The notes beneath the pieces are model-generated. The model saw nothing but the letters and a program-made list of their open reading frames with translations. It had not been told where the DNA came from and did no database searches. A DNA stretch of 40,264 nucleotides from Tannerella sp. Lineage in GTDB: Bacteria > Bacteroidota > Bacteroidia > Bacteroidales > Tannerellaceae. The position numbers were made by a program, and so were the translations under genes. The stretch covers positions 1 to 40,264 of the forward strand of contig JAISUX010000078.1 of assembly GCA_031271805.1 (NCBI GenBank). Direction: 5' to 3'. The number at the start of each line of letters is the position of its first letter. Position 1 is the first letter of the stretch. Below are positions 1 through 7,082 of this stretch, one piece after another.

Positions 1-804
1 CTCAGCGCCGACCTCAACGTAATGCGGCAGACGCTGCTCTTTGGCGGCTTGCAGAGCGCCGCGTTCAATATCAACCACAAAAACAGGAACATACGGTTCT
101 TTGAGTTCGGAAATTGCTACAGCCTTGACGCCGATAATGCCAAGGACGACCAACCGCTCTCAAAATACAGGGAAGAATATCGCCTTGGACTGTGGATTTC
201 AGGCAAACGAGTCGAAAATAATTGGGCACATCAGGACGAAAACACATCCGTTTTTGAACTGAAGGCTCATGTTGAAAACATATTTCGCCGTGTGGGAATT
301 AAGGATAACAGGCTGACACTCAGCGCTTTTTCAAACGAGATATACACGTCGGGCATGGTCATTGTCACGGCATCGGGACGAACACTTGGTTCATTCGGCA
401 CTGTCCGCCCCGCTATCCTGAAAATGGCTGACATCGACAGCGAACTCTATTACGCCGAACTGTCGTGGGACGCCATCACCAAAGAAGTGAGGAAAAATAA
501 CATTACCTTCGCCGAAATTTCCAAGTTTCCCGAAGCCAAACGCGACCTCGCACTGCTCGTTGATACCGGCGTAACCTTCGCCGACATCAGGAAAACGGCC
601 TTGGAGACCGAACGCAAACTGCTTAAAAAAGTAGTCCTGTTCGACGTCTATGAAGGCGCCAACCTGTTAGCCGGCAAGAAATCGTATGCCGTCAGCTTCT
701 ATTTGCAAGACGACGAGAAAACTTTGAACGACAAGCAAATAGACGGGATTATGGAAAGGATACGCAAGAACCTCGAAGACAAGTTGGGGGCGGCGCTACG
801 GTGA
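1..804 (+). CDS. pheT: Phenylalanine-tRNA ligase beta subunit, C-terminal part (5' truncated by window)
   Basis: The reading frame is open from base 1 and gives the last 267 residues; the start lies outside the window. The beta subunit pairs with PheS to charge tRNA-Phe in the cytoplasm. The first part (FFEFGNCY and following) is the catalytic-like core module found in all PheT proteins. The last ~90 residues, from KFPEAKRDLALLVD to the end, form the ferredoxin-fold anticodon-binding (FDX-ACB) domain, with the usual KRDLAL motif. The partner gene pheS lies about 31 kb away on the same strand, so the two are not one operon here. The frame looks intact up to its TGA stop. Confidence 0.95.
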   Translation, partial: LSADLNVMRQTLLFGGLQSAAFNINHKNRNIRFFEFGNCYSLDADNAKDDQPLSKYREEYRLGLWISGKRVENNWAHQDENTSVFELKAHVENIFRRVGIKDNRLTLSAFSNEIYTSGMVIVTASGRTLGSFGTVRPAILKMADIDSELYYAELSWDAITKEVRKNNITFAEISKFPEAKRDLALLVDTGVTFADIRKTALETERKLLKKVVLFDVYEGANLLAGKKSYAVSFYLQDDEKTLNDKQIDGIMERIRKNLEDKLGAALR

Positions 805-876
805 GATTTAAGATTTAAGATTTCAAAATTAAGATTTTAGATTTCAGAATTAAGATTTCAGATTTTAGAATTATTA
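805..876. repeat. AT-rich degenerate short tandem repeat between pheT and yebC
   Basis: The spacer is made of imperfect copies of a unit close to AGATTTAAGATTT / AGATTTCAGAATTA. The core GATTT recurs about every 6 to 15 bases. It has no clear promoter core of the TAnnTTTG type and no coding potential. It looks like low-complexity sequence that expands by slippage. Confidence 0.6.
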
Positions 877-882
877 TAAGAA

Positions 883-1611
883 ATGGGAAGAGCATTTGAA
901 TATAGAAAAGCGAGAAAGATGAAGCGCTGGGGCAATATGGCTCGCGTGTTCACCAAACTGGGAAAGGAAATAACAATAGCTGCCAAATCGGGCGGTCCCG
1001 ACCCTGAGACAAACCCGCGTCTGCGCGTACTGATGCAGACTGCGAAGAAAGAAAATATGCCTAAGGACAACGTCGAACGGGCTATCAAGAAAGCGACCTC
1101 GAAAGATTTTACCGACTACAAAGAGATGAACTATGAGGGCTACGGACCTTACGGTATCGCTATCTTTGTCGAAACGGCTACCGACAACACCACCCGCACG
1201 GTGGCTAACGTCCGCAGTTACTTCAACAAACACGGCGGCTCGCTCGGCACTACCGGCTCGTTGGAGTTCCTCTTCGACCACAAGTGTATGTTCCACATCA
1301 CAAAGAAAGACGGCATCTCACTCGAAGACCTTGAGTTGGAACTTATTGACTACGGCGTTGATGAGGTTGATGAAGATGAGGACGAAATCATCATCTACGG
1401 CGAGTTCGCCCAGAACTCCGCCATTCAAAAGTACCTCGAAGACAATGGCTACGAGATAACCTCAAGCGAGTTTGTCCGCATCCCTAACGACGTCAAAGAA
1501 GTGACCGCCGAACAGCGCGAAGCGATAGAAAAACTCATCGAACGCATAGAAGAGGATGAAGACGTACAGAACGTGTTTCATAACATGGCGGAGGAAGCAG
1601 GAGAAGAATAG
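883..1611 (+). CDS. YebC/PmpR family DNA-binding protein (242 aa)
   Basis: This is a full-length member of the YebC/PmpR family (PF01709), cytoplasmic proteins described as transcription regulators and, more recently, as translation factors that ease stalling at proline-rich stretches. The N-terminal block MGRAFEYRKARKMKRW matches the usual GHSKWAN-type start in position. Next come the family blocks NPRLRVLMQTAKKENMPKDN, EGYGPYGIAIFVE and TDNTTRTVANVR. The C-terminal half is acidic, with a run of D and E near residues 160-170. It follows pheT after a 78-base AT-rich spacer. Its stop codon touches the A-run of a strong hairpin, so transcription probably ends directly after it. Confidence 0.93.
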   Translation: MGRAFEYRKARKMKRWGNMARVFTKLGKEITIAAKSGGPDPETNPRLRVLMQTAKKENMPKDNVERAIKKATSKDFTDYKEMNYEGYGPYGIAIFVETATDNTTRTVANVRSYFNKHGGSLGTTGSLEFLFDHKCMFHITKKDGISLEDLELELIDYGVDEVDEDEDEIIIYGEFAQNSAIQKYLEDNGYEITSSEFVRIPNDVKEVTAEQREAIEKLIERIEEDEDVQNVFHNMAEEAGEE

Positions 1612-1612
1612 A

Positions 1613-1714
1613 TTAAAAAAAAGTCCCGGATATCGCACCCGGGACTTTCTTATTAACCATTAATAAACCTTTTACCTTAAAAGAACTAATAATATGAAGA
1701 AGTATTACGTCTAT
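1613..1714 (-). ncRNA. Candidate small RNA: three stacked hairpins behind a leftward promoter core
   Basis: Read on the minus strand, a promoter core TATCTTTG (1727-1720) is followed by about 100 bases with three hairpins. They are CTTTTA-AGG-TAAAAG (1683-1669), TTATTAA-TGG-TTAATAA (1666-1650) and the GC-rich terminator (1647-1621) with a T-run. No minus-strand reading frame explains this. The compact arrangement of promoter, structured body and terminator is that of a stand-alone bacterial small RNA. I do not recognise an RNA family. It could instead be a structured 5' leader or 3' region read on the plus strand. Confidence 0.42.
1615..1650. terminator. Bidirectional intrinsic terminator after yebC
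   Basis: A perfect 9-bp stem is formed by 1621-1629 and 1639-1647 (AAGTCCCGG / CCGGGACTT) around a 9-base loop. On the minus strand it is followed by eight T residues (A-run at 1615-1622), the stronger direction. On the plus strand it is followed by a weaker TTTCTT. It can therefore end yebC transcripts from the left and any leftward transcript from the right. Confidence 0.85.
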
Positions 1715-1741
1715 GGCTGCAAAGATATGACATATTTATAA
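1694..1741 (+). CDS. Possible 15-residue leader-like ORF
   Basis: An ATG with an AT-rich upstream context is followed by 14 codons and TAA, giving MKKYYVYGCKDMTYL. The start context (TTACCTTAAAAG, then ATG AAG AAG) resembles translation starts in this phylum. No gene follows on the same strand for more than 3 kb, so a classical attenuator role is unlikely. It overlaps the candidate minus-strand small RNA and may simply be its complement. It could also be the remnant of the start of a lost gene. Confidence 0.15.
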   Translation: MKKYYVYGCKDMTYL

Positions 1742-1752
1742 TGTACTCCAAA
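1720..1752 (-). promoter_or_regulatory. Leftward promoter core for the candidate small RNA
   Basis: The minus strand carries TATCTTTG (complement at 1720-1727), an exact match to the Bacteroidetes -7 core TAnnTTTG. A TTTG lies 21 bases further upstream (complement at 1749-1752), slightly farther than the usual 19-20. No protein gene starts downstream before yebC's end. Confidence 0.5.
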
Positions 1753-1952
1753 TTTTTGCAACCTTATTTAACCAAAACGCAATATTAATGTACAAAAAGT
1801 ACAGTTTCGCAGTACAAAACCTTATTTTTTAGCGCTTTCCGCAAAAAAACAAAATAGAATGTTCTTATAATAAGGCTTTTCGACCTCTTTTCTTTCAAGA
1901 AAAGGTACCCTTCCTTACGACAGGACGAAAGGGGACGCAGAAGAACCGCCCG
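1742..1952. other. Non-coding spacer with GTAC palindromes between the small-RNA candidate and secG
   Basis: No convincing gene is seen in this AT-rich stretch. It contains a perfect inverted repeat TGTAC-AAAAA-GTACA at 1789-1803 and two more GTAC sites near 1743 and 1812. A 7-bp hairpin CTTTTCT-TTCA-AGAAAAG lies at 1887-1904. That hairpin sits downstream of secG on the minus strand but lacks a T-run, so it is not a standard terminator. The secG operon may instead read through to the strong hairpin at 1621-1647. Confidence 0.5.
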
Positions 1953-2348
1953 TTAATTTACCGGCGTCTGTTCTTCGGGTTGTTGTTGCTGCAACGGGAT
2001 AGCTTGAACAGGCTCGGCAGTTCCCGTATTCTGAGTTTCGGGAATAGCAGTGCCGAAATCGGGGGCCGTAGTAGGAAGAGGCTGGCTGACATTTTCCAGC
2101 ACTTCGGAATTTGTCACCGCTTTTCCGCGAGGAATAACGGCTGTTATGGCTATACTGAGCACAACAACCAAACCTGCCGACACCCATGTGGCCTTCTCAA
2201 GAAAATCTGTCGTCTTGCGGACACCCAGCACCTGATTCGACGATGCAAAGCCCGAAGCTAAACCTCCACCTTTGGAGTTCTGAACCAATACTATCAGCAC
2301 TAAAAAGATAGAGCAGATAAGAATCAAAATTGATATAAATGCGTACAT
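1953..2348 (-). CDS. secG: Preprotein translocase subunit SecG
   Basis: SecG is the small inner-membrane subunit that assists SecYE during export. The N-terminus MYAFISILILICSIFLVLIV is a membrane helix followed by VQNSKGGGLASGF, the family's conserved loop. A second helix (about residues 52-72, VSAGLVVVLSIAITAVI) completes the two-helix topology. At 131 residues it is longer than E. coli SecG because of a C-terminal tail rich in P, T, Q and E, typical of Bacteroidetes members. It is the last gene of a four-gene minus-strand operon, 4 bases after the TPR-like gene. Confidence 0.93.
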   Translation of the reverse strand: MYAFISILILICSIFLVLIVLVQNSKGGGLASGFASSNQVLGVRKTTDFLEKATWVSAGLVVVLSIAITAVIPRGKAVTNSEVLENVSQPLPTTAPDFGTAIPETQNTGTAEPVQAIPLQQQQPEEQTPVN

Positions 2349-2352
2349 TTCT

Positions 2353-3084
2353 TTATTTATTTATGTTAATAACTCTTTCCAAGTAACGAATTTGGTCTGC
2401 AAAGTAAATGTTTTTTTCCGGATATTTCAAACTTAAGACCTTAATTATTTCTAATGCCTTGTCAAATCTTTTTTGCTTGATATACACATGTGCCAGAGTT
2501 TCAGTGAAATACGAGTCATCAAGCGAAGGCTGCTCCAAAACAATTTCTTCCGTTTTTTTAACAGATTCCTCCACTTTTTCGTCATTTTTCTCCTCAGATG
2601 GTATGTTAATAAACCTTCTGAGTTGTTTATTTTCGTCTTCAAGATAGGAATCTATCAATTCCTGATGCTTAAGGCGGTTTTCTTTCCCGTCGCCGACAGG
2701 CAGGTCGGCGACATTTTGTTCGAGCCAACCGATATAATCGGCAGGCTGGGTAAGGAATTTCGTCGCTGCGGGCTTGCTCGGGGCGGGAGCGACCGGCTCC
2801 GTCGTTTCGACCGTCCGCACTACTACCGGCGGCTCCGTTTTCTTCATCGGCGTCCTGTCGTTGATAAGCATGTAGAGACGCCTTCGGTCGGGTACGTGGA
2901 CGGCCATCCGTTTGAGTTCCCTGTCCAAACGCACATCATTGAGCATCGCCAGATTCTTCAAATAAAGAATTCTTACCGCATGAAAATAAGGATAATCGTC
3001 AACCATCTGCCGAAGTTCGACGAGGGATGCCTTCGACAAAAGCGACGGATCAGTAATCCATTGATATAATTCCATACTTGTCAT
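2353..3084 (-). CDS. TPR-like protein of unknown function (243 aa)
   Basis: I do not know a specific function. There is no signal peptide or membrane segment, so it is probably cytoplasmic. The N-terminal ~80 residues (starting MTSMELYQWI) hold paired helices. A low-complexity P/A/T/E linker and a charged stretch (EEKNDEKVEESVKKTEE) follow. The C-terminus (DSYFTETLAHVYIKQKRFDKALEIIKVLSLKYP) reads as a single tetratricopeptide-type repeat. It lies 4 bases after lptE and 4 bases before secG. This suggests a scaffold role at the envelope, but that is inference from position only. Confidence 0.8.
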   Translation of the reverse strand: MTSMELYQWITDPSLLSKASLVELRQMVDDYPYFHAVRILYLKNLAMLNDVRLDRELKRMAVHVPDRRRLYMLINDRTPMKKTEPPVVVRTVETTEPVAPAPSKPAATKFLTQPADYIGWLEQNVADLPVGDGKENRLKHQELIDSYLEDENKQLRRFINIPSEEKNDEKVEESVKKTEEIVLEQPSLDDSYFTETLAHVYIKQKRFDKALEIIKVLSLKYPEKNIYFADQIRYLERVININK

Positions 3085-3088
3085 ATTC

Positions 3089-3604
3089 TCACCAATTTGC
3101 TACTGTTTCGTTAAATATCTGATCTACAATCTCTTCAATAATCAACTGACATAGTTCGTCCTGCACATCGTCGATCGTACGCTCATTGCTGAACTCCTGG
3201 TAGGCCGAGAAAGTTTGCTCGAAATCCTCCTCGGAGTTGCTTTTATTAGCGTATCGCACGCGTACATTAATAGTAAGGCGCGTCTGCGATGCGTAGGCGT
3301 CTTCCTTGACGGCCTGAGGCGTGAGGCTGTAGCCGGTGATCTCGCCTTCGAGGTCGAGGTCGCCGTTCTCACGCAGTATCCGCAACTTCGTCCGGCTCGT
3401 GTACTTGTCTTTCAACGCTTCGGTAAACTTCTGTGACAGAGGCGCATACACTAACGGAGCAACATTAGGAAAGTCCTTTATCGAAATCGAAGAGACCTTA
3501 GTATAGTCGATAGCGGAGCCGCTGAGCGAATACGAAACCGAGCAGGCCGGAAACGACACGGCAGCTACCAAAGCCGCTATATATGTGATTACCTTTGTCT
3601 TCAT
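3089..3604 (-). CDS. lptE: LptE family LPS-assembly lipoprotein
   Basis: LptE (PF04390) is the outer-membrane lipoprotein that plugs the LptD barrel and helps insert lipopolysaccharide. The N-terminus MKTKVITYIAALVAAVSFPAC is a lipoprotein signal with C21 as the acylation site. The following YSLSGSAIDYTKVSSISI and the RTKLRILRENGDLDLEGEI blocks are typical of the Bacteroidetes LptE family. At 171 residues it has normal length. Its ATG overlaps the TGA of the sigma-54 activator gene by four bases (ATGA), so translation is probably coupled. A second LPS-transport gene, lptC, lies at 13729. Confidence 0.88.
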   Translation of the reverse strand: MKTKVITYIAALVAAVSFPACSVSYSLSGSAIDYTKVSSISIKDFPNVAPLVYAPLSQKFTEALKDKYTSRTKLRILRENGDLDLEGEITGYSLTPQAVKEDAYASQTRLTINVRVRYANKSNSEEDFEQTFSAYQEFSNERTIDDVQDELCQLIIEEIVDQIFNETVANW

Positions 3605-4830
3605 TCCAGCCCGTATTCTTTGATTTTACGATATAATGTCCGCTCCGAAATCTGCAGGTCGGCAGCAGCGCTCCTGCGCCGGCCGCTATGTCTTTCCAGC
3701 GCCTTGTGTATCATCTCCTTCTCGGATTCTTCGAGCGAAAGCGACTCCTCGACCGTCTCGGCCTCCTGTATAGACGACTGATGCACAGGCGATTGACGCA
3801 TCGGCGACGGATGAGTAGCCGGTTGATGAATCGTTGTCGGATGCGTTTGGACGGGATTATATACCCTGCCGTCAACCTCATTAATCGGCAAACTGCCGTT
3901 CATAATGTCGTGCACGAGTTTTTTCAGGTCGTTCATATCCTTCTTCATGTCGAAAAGCAACTGATAAAGTATCTCCCTTTCGCTGTTTAAGAGGGGAGCT
4001 TCGTTGTCATGCCGCGCCAGGACAGGCAACTTTTCCATAGAGATATTGGGGAGATGCGTCCGTAGCACATCTGCCGTAATCTCGCGCACCGATTCAATGA
4101 CAGAGATTCTTTCGACAATATTTTTCAGTTCGCGCACATTGCCCGGCCAACGGTAAGACATCATCAACTGCTTGGCATCGTCGGTAAGGCTTATCGGCGG
4201 CATACGGTATTTCTCGGCGCAATCGCTCGCAAATTTCCTGAAAAGCAGCAGCACATCTTCATGGCGTTCCCTCAGGGGCGGAATACGAATCGGGACGGTG
4301 CTCAAGCGATAAAACAGGTCTTCGCGGAAGCGGTGCTGCATGACGGCGTCCACAAGATCGACGTTCGTAGCCGCTACTATCCGCACGTCCGTTTTCTGCA
4401 CTTTCGACGAGCCGACTTTGATGAATTCTCCCGATTCGAGCACTCGCAAAAGGCGTACCTGTGTCGAAAGCGGCAATTCGCCGACCTCATCAAGGAAAAT
4501 CGTCCCTCCGTTAGCCACCTCGAAGTAGCCTTTTCTCAATTCCTTGGCATCGGTAAACGAGCCTTTCTCATGCCCGAACAGTTCCGAATCTATTGTCCCT
4601 TCGGGAATGGCACCGCAGTTGACAGCAATATACTGTGAATGTTTGCGAGGACTGTATTGATGTATTATCTGGGGAAAGGACTCCTTCCCTACCCCACTCT
4701 CACCGGTTATCAGCACGGAAAGATCGGTCGGCGCAACTTGAAGAGCCACATCTATCGCCCTATTCAGCTCCGTATTGGTTCCGATTATCCCGAAACGCTG
4801 TTTAACCTGTTGAATAACACTATTCTCCAT
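3601..4830 (-). CDS. Sigma-54-dependent transcription activator without a receiver domain (409 aa)
   Basis: An AAA+ activator of RpoN-RNA polymerase. Numbered from the ATG at 4830, Walker A is GESGVGKE (43-50), the sigma-54 contact loop is GSFTDA (90-95) and Walker B is IFLDE (111-115). RFREDLFYRL carries the arginine-finger region. The C-terminal ~40 residues are a Fis-type helix-turn-helix. There is no N-terminal receiver or GAF domain, so its activity must be set some other way, as in PspF. A linker near residues 325-360 is rich in H, P, Q and T. The canonical loop is GAFTGA, and this protein differs at two positions. I prefer ATG 4830 over TTG 4866 because a promoter core sits over the latter. 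It heads the lptE/TPR/secG operon. Confidence 0.92.
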   Translation of the reverse strand: MENSVIQQVKQRFGIIGTNTELNRAIDVALQVAPTDLSVLITGESGVGKESFPQIIHQYSPRKHSQYIAVNCGAIPEGTIDSELFGHEKGSFTDAKELRKGYFEVANGGTIFLDEVGELPLSTQVRLLRVLESGEFIKVGSSKVQKTDVRIVAATNVDLVDAVMQHRFREDLFYRLSTVPIRIPPLRERHEDVLLLFRKFASDCAEKYRMPPISLTDDAKQLMMSYRWPGNVRELKNIVERISVIESVREITADVLRTHLPNISMEKLPVLARHDNEAPLLNSEREILYQLLFDMKKDMNDLKKLVHDIMNGSLPINEVDGRVYNPVQTHPTTIHQPATHPSPMRQSPVHQSSIQEAETVEESLSLEESEKEMIHKALERHSGRRRSAAADLQISERTLYRKIKEYGLE

Positions 4831-4863
4831 TTTAAAATCTGATATATTTTCAGTATGACCTGA

Positions 4864-4894
4864 CAAAATTACATGTTATTTCCGAATTATGCAA
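4864..4894 (-). promoter_or_regulatory. Promoter of the sigma-54 activator operon
   Basis: On the minus strand TAATTTTG (complement at 4864-4871) fits the TAnnTTTG core. A TTG (complement at 4892-4894) lies 20 bases upstream. The site is about 33 bases before the ATG at 4830 and decides the start: the longer TTG start at 4866 would fall inside the promoter core. Confidence 0.55.
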
Positions 4895-4904
4895 TTTTTT
4901 GTCG

Positions 4905-4934
4905 AAAAAAAAGAGAACCTGCAATGCAAGTCCT
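4905..4934 (-). terminator. Intrinsic terminator of the HU gene
   Basis: On the minus strand AGGACTTG (complement 4927-4934) pairs with CAGGTTCT (complement 4914-4921) around a 5-base loop, with two G-T pairs. A T-run follows (A-run at 4905-4912). It lies 26 bases past the HU stop codon and just before the promoter of the next operon. Confidence 0.7.
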
Positions 4935-4959
4935 CCTTTCTAAAAGTTGTACACCAATT

Positions 4960-5232
4960 TTACTTGACAACCTTTGCAAGCTTAGCGCCCGGTTTGAATT
5001 TGACAACCTTACGAGCGGGAATCTTGATGGCTGCTTTAGTTTTTGGATTTACACCCTTTCGTGCAGCTTTTTTTACAACCGAAAAAGAACCAAAGCCCAA
5101 CAGAGCGACTTTTTCACCCTTTTTCACCGCGCTTTCAACTGTCTTAATAAAAGCCTCAACAGCCTTCTTTGCATCCACTTTGGTGAGATCTGCTTGCTTA
5201 GCAACTGCACCGATAAAATCTGTTTTGTTCAT
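4960..5232 (-). CDS. HU family DNA-binding protein
   Basis: A 90-residue nucleoid protein that binds and bends DNA as a dimer. The sequence starts MNKTDFIGAVAKQADLTKVDAKKAVEAF (two-helix base), continues with the conserved KVALLGFGSFSV strand pair and carries a K/R-rich arm (AARKGVNPKTKAAIKIPA). It ends VVKFKPGAKLAKVV, all in HU order. It is a single-gene unit with its own promoter and terminator, divergent from the rhomboid genes. Confidence 0.95.
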   Translation of the reverse strand: MNKTDFIGAVAKQADLTKVDAKKAVEAFIKTVESAVKKGEKVALLGFGSFSVVKKAARKGVNPKTKAAIKIPARKVVKFKPGAKLAKVVK

Positions 5233-5299
5233 AAGAAAAATTTTAAATTAGTAAACTGTAAATATGTAAAAGAATCTTTCACTCCTTTCAAAACGGCGG

Positions 5300-5330
5300 T
5301 AAAGATAGAGCTTTTTTTTTAATTATGCAA
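5300..5330 (-). promoter_or_regulatory. Promoter of the HU gene
   Basis: The minus strand reads TATCTTTA (complement 5300-5307), one mismatch from TAnnTTTG. A TTG (complement 5328-5330) lies 20 bases upstream, and an A/T-rich tract separates the two elements. The predicted leader to the ATG at 5232 is about 60 bases. Confidence 0.55.
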
Positions 5331-5401
5331 TGATTTCAACTTTTTTTTTACAAAATAATATGTTTTACAACATAAAAACGAGGTTTTTCCCCATTTTTTT
5401 G

Positions 5402-5409
5402 TATTTTTG
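5402..5409 (+). promoter_or_regulatory. Probable -7 promoter core of the rhomboid operon
   Basis: TATTTTTG matches TAnnTTTG, 22 bases before the ATG at 5432. I do not see a clear -33 TTTG at the usual distance, so this is moderate evidence only. Confidence 0.4.
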
Positions 5410-5431
5410 CCCCCGAAAAAATTGATTTTTT

Positions 5432-6184
5432 ATGGCTCAAAATAGTTTTAATCCGTTGTCGAACATACCGAATGTAACCAAGAACATCATAATTATTAAT
5501 GTCTTGTTATGGTTAGCTACGGTGTTTATGACCAAACTTGATTTGATAGACCACCTCGGACTGTATTATCCGGCCTCCGAAGATTTCCGCCCGTGGCAGA
5601 TTATCACTTATATGTTCATGCATGGTTCGCTGGCTCACATCTTCTTCAATATGTTTGCCGTTTACATGTTTGGGCGCGTCCTCGAAAATATTTGGGGACA
5701 GAAACGATTCCTGACTTATTACTTAGTAACAGGCATCGGAGCAGGACTGATACAGCTGCTCGTGGCTTATTTCAGGGTTCATTCGATAGAGGCGCAGTTG
5801 TCTCCCGACCTCATCAACATGGTGCACGACGAGGGTGGAGCAATCCTCAAAGAAGGGAAAAACTATGTTGATCCCTTGCTCAAACAGTTAAACTTAGCTA
5901 TTCATTCGAGTACCGTCGGCGCATCGGGCGCGGTATTCGGCATCCTCCTTGCTTTCGGAATGCTGTTCCCGAATATTGATTTGTTCATCATTCCGCTGCC
6001 GTTCCCGGTCAAAGCCAAATATGTCGTGATCGGTTACGGCCTCATCGAACTGTTTGCGGGAATAGCGAATTTCAGCTTCGATAACGTCGCCCACTTCGCA
6101 CATCTCGGCGGAATGTTGTTCGGCATATTCTTTGTATTGTATTGGAAGAAAAAAGACAGTGACTATGGCAGATATTTTTACTGA
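5432..6184 (+). CDS. Rhomboid family intramembrane serine protease
   Basis: This inner-membrane protease cuts transmembrane segments of other proteins. The catalytic serine is S165 in GASG (163-166) and the histidine is H224 in HFAHLGG. The helix-2 HxxxN motif is H69-IFF-N73. At least six hydrophobic segments can be counted. A 45-residue loop between helices 3 and 4 (about 115-158) is longer than in compact rhomboids. All catalytic residues are present, so it should be active. The next rhomboid gene overlaps its end by 20 bases, which implies co-transcription and suggests the two work in the same membrane. Confidence 0.92.
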   Translation: MAQNSFNPLSNIPNVTKNIIIINVLLWLATVFMTKLDLIDHLGLYYPASEDFRPWQIITYMFMHGSLAHIFFNMFAVYMFGRVLENIWGQKRFLTYYLVTGIGAGLIQLLVAYFRVHSIEAQLSPDLINMVHDEGGAILKEGKNYVDPLLKQLNLAIHSSTVGASGAVFGILLAFGMLFPNIDLFIIPLPFPVKAKYVVIGYGLIELFAGIANFSFDNVAHFAHLGGMLFGIFFVLYWKKKDSDYGRYFY

Positions 6185-7082
6185 GATAAAGCGCCGCTAC
6201 CTCGTTGCGCCGATATATATTAAGTTTATATACATCAATGTCGGGATCTTCCTCCTGATAAGGCTGACATGGCTTTTCATGGCCTTGTTTTTGAAAAACG
6301 ACATGTTCTCGCTGTATCTCCAGATGCCGTCGTCGCCCATACTATTCCTGCATCGCCCGTGGACGATACTGACATACATGTTCGTGCACGTGGAGATATT
6401 GCACATCCTTTTCAACATGCTTTGGCTCTATTGGTTCGGCCGAATATTCATGGAGTTTTTCACCGGGCGGCAGTTGGGAGGACTGTACTTGCTCGGAGGT
6501 ATCGCAGGCGGAACGCTTTACTTCCTGTGTTTCAATCTGTTACCGGCATTAAAGCCCTACGTCGGCAACAGTTTTCTGCTCGGCGCCTCGGCTTCGGTCA
6601 TGGCAATCGTCTTCGCAGTCGCCTTCTACCAGAAGAATTATCAGATAAACCTGCTCATTATCGGGCGTATCAAACTGATATATCTCGCTTTGGGCGTGTT
6701 CATACTCGACCTGATAGCGATAACGCATGAGAACCCCGGCGGACATATCGCACATATCGGCGGCTCTCTGCTCGGCATACTTTTTGCCGTTCAATACATT
6801 AAGGGTAAGGATATTACGCAATTTATAAACCGCCTGATAGACGGATTCGTAAACCGTATAAACCAATGGGCGGACTTCAAGAGGAAGCGCAAACCGAAAT
6901 TCAAGATGCACCGCTCGGAATACACACAAAGTCGCCGCCCCGAAACCGACGATGAATACCTGCGTCGGAAAAATGAGGAAAACCGCGTGATTGATGAGAT
7001 CTTAGACAAACTTAAACGGTCGGGCTACGAAAGCCTGTCGGCCGATGAAAAAAAACGCCTGTTCAATGCGAGCAAAAAGTAA
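6165..7082 (+). CDS. Second rhomboid family protease with C-terminal extension
   Basis: I chose ATG 6165 (MADIFTEIKRRY), which overlaps the preceding gene by 20 bases; a further in-frame ATG at 6132 would add 11 residues read from inside that gene. The helix-2 motif is H80-ILF-N84, the serine S142 lies in GASA (140-143) and the histidine is H197 in HIAHIGG. The residue after the serine is Ala, not the usual Gly of GxSG. Serine and histidine are both kept, so activity is plausible. About 100 charged residues follow the last membrane helix, ending in a helical block (DDEYLRRKNEENRVIDEILD) seen in Bacteroidetes rhomboids. Confidence 0.88.
   Translation: MADIFTEIKRRYLVAPIYIKFIYINVGIFLLIRLTWLFMALFLKNDMFSLYLQMPSSPILFLHRPWTILTYMFVHVEILHILFNMLWLYWFGRIFMEFFTGRQLGGLYLLGGIAGGTLYFLCFNLLPALKPYVGNSFLLGASASVMAIVFAVAFYQKNYQINLLIIGRIKLIYLALGVFILDLIAITHENPGGHIAHIGGSLLGILFAVQYIKGKDITQFINRLIDGFVNRINQWADFKRKRKPKFKMHRSEYTQSRRPETDDEYLRRKNEENRVIDEILDKLKRSGYESLSADEKKRLFNASKK

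Noticed and set aside
805..876. Repeat array considered as CRISPR
   Set aside because: Units are short, degenerate, AT-rich and lack unique spacers; there are no cas genes.
1887..1904. 7-bp hairpin downstream of secG as a terminator
   Set aside because: No T-run follows on the minus strand, so it does not meet the pattern of an intrinsic terminator.
4608..4623. Sequence resembling a sigma-54 -24/-12 promoter (TGGCAC then TTGAC)
   Set aside because: It lies on the plus strand inside the activator's coding region, opposite to transcription, has an imperfect -12 element and no gene downstream of it on that strand until 5432.
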